This document shows, piece after piece, positions 62,633-64,000 of a stretch of DNA of 64,000 nt (position 1 is the first letter of the stretch; every line of letters starts with the position of its first letter). The DNA lies in assembly GCA_024291935.2 (NCBI GenBank), contig CM044307.1:96415461-96479460 (forward strand), given 5' to 3'. The position numbers and the translations under genes were made by a program. The notes under the pieces are model-generated. The model saw only the letters and a program-made list of their open reading frames with translations. It was not told where the DNA came from and ran no database searches. This DNA is from Okapia johnstoni. Its lineage: Eukaryota > Chordata > Mammalia > Artiodactyla > Giraffidae.

Positions 62633-62905
62633 GAGGGCGGGATGATATGGGTGAATGGCATGGAAGCATGTAAATTATCATATGTGAAACGAATCGCCAG
62701 TCCAGGTTCAATACATGATACAGGGTGCTCGGGGCTGGTGCACCGGGATGACCCGGAGGGATGAGATGGGGAGGGAGATGGAAAGGGGGTTCTGGAAGGG
62801 GAAAACATGTACACCTATGGTGGATTCATGTCAATGTATGGCAAAACAAATACAATATTGTAAAGTTAAAAAATAGAAAATAAACTAATTAAAAAAAATA
62901 ATCAG
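62633..62905 (+). mobile_element. L1 3' UTR fragment abutting GLIPR1L exon 4
   Basis: GAGGGCGGGATGATATGGGT, TCCAGGTTCAATACATGATA and CAATGTATGGCAAAACAAAT match the L1 3' UTR at 61225-61490. It starts about 15 bp after the exon 4 donor. Confidence 0.9.
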
Positions 62906-63086
62906 GGCATTTTATTTGGAAAACAGAGTTCCCAGAAATTCATTATATTTTTAAATTTGGACCCTCAATGTTATAAGGGACGATAAAATTTGATTGCTGC
63001 TGTTTGATGATACAAAGCCTTTGTCATAAATGATCATATTTCAATCCGGATGATCCCTCCCTTTCTCACCGATTATCTTCTCTCAG

Positions 63087-63212
63087 GCTAAAAGACTGGA
63101 AGGAGTAAAGTACAGCAGATCGTATGCTGCTACATCCAAAATGCTATCGACTGGCATGTTGTTCTTAGTTGTGTTTGCTTCCCTTTTACCTCCTTTTACT
63201 AGTTATTATTAA
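63087..63212 (+). CDS. GLIPR1L last exon, C-terminal anchor segment (junction uncertain)
   Basis: Two candidate acceptors are visible. The stronger (TCTTCTCTCAG|GCTAAA, start 63087) joins exon 4 (phase 1) to give arginine followed at once by TAA at 63089-63091. A weaker one 16 bp downstream (GGAAG|GAGTAA, start 63103) keeps a frame that ends in a hydrophobic tail, MLFLVVFASLLPPFTSYY, and TAA at 63210-63212, about 239 residues in total. That tail looks like a GPI-attachment signal. ATTAAA at 63208-63213 is the only poly(A)-signal-like word close by. Whether the full-length or truncated form is made cannot be decided from sequence alone. Confidence 0.55.
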   Translation, partial: AKRLEGVKYSRSYAATSKMLSTGMLFLVVFASLLPPFTSYY

Positions 63213-63726
63213 AACAGTGACTCACTCAGAAGTAATCAATGACCAAACTAATTGTGGTTTAGAACCAACATGATTTTCTTCCTTTATCAGTCTTTTGGTT
63301 CTCAGGGCAAAGACTTATTTTAAGTGTAAATTTTTGATTCTCAGAGCAGAGAAGTCCTCGGTACAAAGTTACTTTTTAAGGATAGCATGAATTCTTGTTT
63401 GAGGACAGAGTGAAGGGGGTGAAGATTAGAGATAATTTAAAAACTGTAAAAGATGTGGTGCCACAAAAGAAGACAGACTCAAAAATGTATATTGAATTAT
63501 TCCATTTATATAAAGCTCAAAACCATACAAAACTAATCTCAGTTTGAAGTCCGGATAGTGGTTACCTTTGGAGAGGAAAGAGGAGTTAGTAATTAGCAAA
63601 GTATACCAGGGGACTTCCTGGACCTATGCGGTGGTTATCTAGGTGTATTCACTTTGTAATAGCTCATCAGTCTTTCCAGTTATGAAGTATGTATGATTCC
63701 ATATTCATGTCATACTTCAAGTAAAA
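63213..63726. other. Downstream of GLIPR1L stop; likely 3' UTR/flank
   Basis: No canonical AATAAA was seen close to the stop; the only near variant is ATTAAA overlapping it. No repeat named. Confidence 0.4.
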
Positions 63727-64000
63727 AATTTGATTGGGGTTTCTGATATTGAGCTGTTTGTATATTTCAGAGATTAATCCCTTATCAGCTGCTTCATTTG
63801 CAAATATTTTCTTTCATCCTGAGGGTTGTCTGCTCATCTTGTGTATAGTTTCCTTTGCTGTGCAAAAGCCTTTAGGTTTAGGTACCATTTGTTTATTTTT
63901 ATTTGCAGAGATGATCTTATTTACAAAGCAGAAGTAGAGACACAGATGTAGAGCGCAAGTGTGTGGATACCAAGGGGGAAAGGGGCAGTGGGGGGATGAA
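63727..64000 (-). mobile_element. L1 ORF2 fragment, antisense, running off the window
   Basis: TTGAGCTGTTTGTATATTTC, TTATCAGCTGCTTCATTTGC and CTGTGCAAAAGCCTTTAGGT are reversed ORF2 text as at 43130-43290. From about 63915 other L1-3'UTR-like text (GAGACACAGATGTAGAGCGC) follows. Confidence 0.75.

Larger units (their letters stand above)
37751..63212 (+). other. GLIPR1L1-like CAP-superfamily gene, complete span
   Basis: Five exons on the plus strand: 37751-37927, 53220-53465, 56393-56493, 62532-62617 and a last one starting at 63087 or 63103. They give a secreted CAP (CRISP/antigen 5/PR-1) protein of about 239 residues if the inner acceptor is used. Visible features are a signal peptide, the CAP histidine region HNEAR, GENLW, GHYTQVVW (CRISP signature 1) and CNYGP (signature 2), then a cysteine-rich tail and a hydrophobic C-terminus. 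The LWTLGLCLVASK leader and AANMKYM junction point to GLIPR1L1 rather than GLIPR1 or GLIPR1L2. GLIPR1L1 of cattle is reported on sperm as a GPI-anchored protein (family knowledge). It could be a lineage-specific paralogue, so no gene symbol is assigned. The C-terminal exon junction has a frame problem. Confidence 0.88.

Overview
This is a non-coding-rich stretch of a ruminant (bovid, cattle-like) nuclear genome. The evidence is direct: several long BovB (RTE-type LINE) copies, more than a dozen Bov-tA/Bov-A2 SINEs, artiodactyl CHR-type SINEs and ruminant-type L1 3' ends, set between vertebrate-style multi-exon genes. No prokaryotic gene, CRISPR array or viral genome was seen.

Two host genes diverge head to head. 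On the minus strand, positions 29768 down to 1946 carry ten consecutive coding exons of CAPS2 (calcyphosine 2). They start at the initiator ATG (29739-29737) and run for about 308 codons with fully consistent splice phases. The C-terminal half of the protein, with its EF-hands, lies beyond the left edge. On the plus strand, 37751-63212 is a GLIPR1L1-like CAP-superfamily gene with exons at 37751-37927, 53220-53465, 56393-56493 and 62532-62617, and a last exon near 63087/63103-63212. A CpG-dense segment with a consensus ETS site (about 37450-37750) lies directly upstream of its ATG and may serve both genes. CAPS2 is an EF-hand protein by family knowledge. GLIPR1L proteins are secreted or surface-anchored sperm/testis CAP proteins, so the two genes are neighbours rather than partners in a pathway.

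Layout. 1-1945: CHR SINE, L2-like sequence and unassigned DNA. 1946-29768: CAPS2 exons and introns, with BovB copies at 6.1-6.8, 10.4-12.25, 19.3-20.5 and 24.0-25.7 kb, all on the plus strand and so antisense to CAPS2. 29.8-37.4 kb: probable CAPS2 5' intron/UTR region, with a short CpG-dense islet at 32.06-32.11 kb. 37.45-37.93 kb: promoter and GLIPR1L exon 1. 37.93-53.2 kb: GLIPR1L intron 1, with a deep stack of nested LINEs at 40.7-45.5 kb and a hAT-type DNA transposon split by a SINE at 50.6-51.2 kb. 53.2-63.2 kb: remaining GLIPR1L exons, with intron 3 made almost wholly of L1 sequence.

The points most worth a second look are: a reading-frame conflict at the last GLIPR1L splice junction; a 115-bp-arm inverted repeat in a CAPS2 intron (21864-22246); the CpG islet at 32.1 kb; an apparently missing CAPS2 exon; and several perfect short hairpins. 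I see no convincing wholly new biological system here. Family names and human-protein comparisons come from memory, without database searches.
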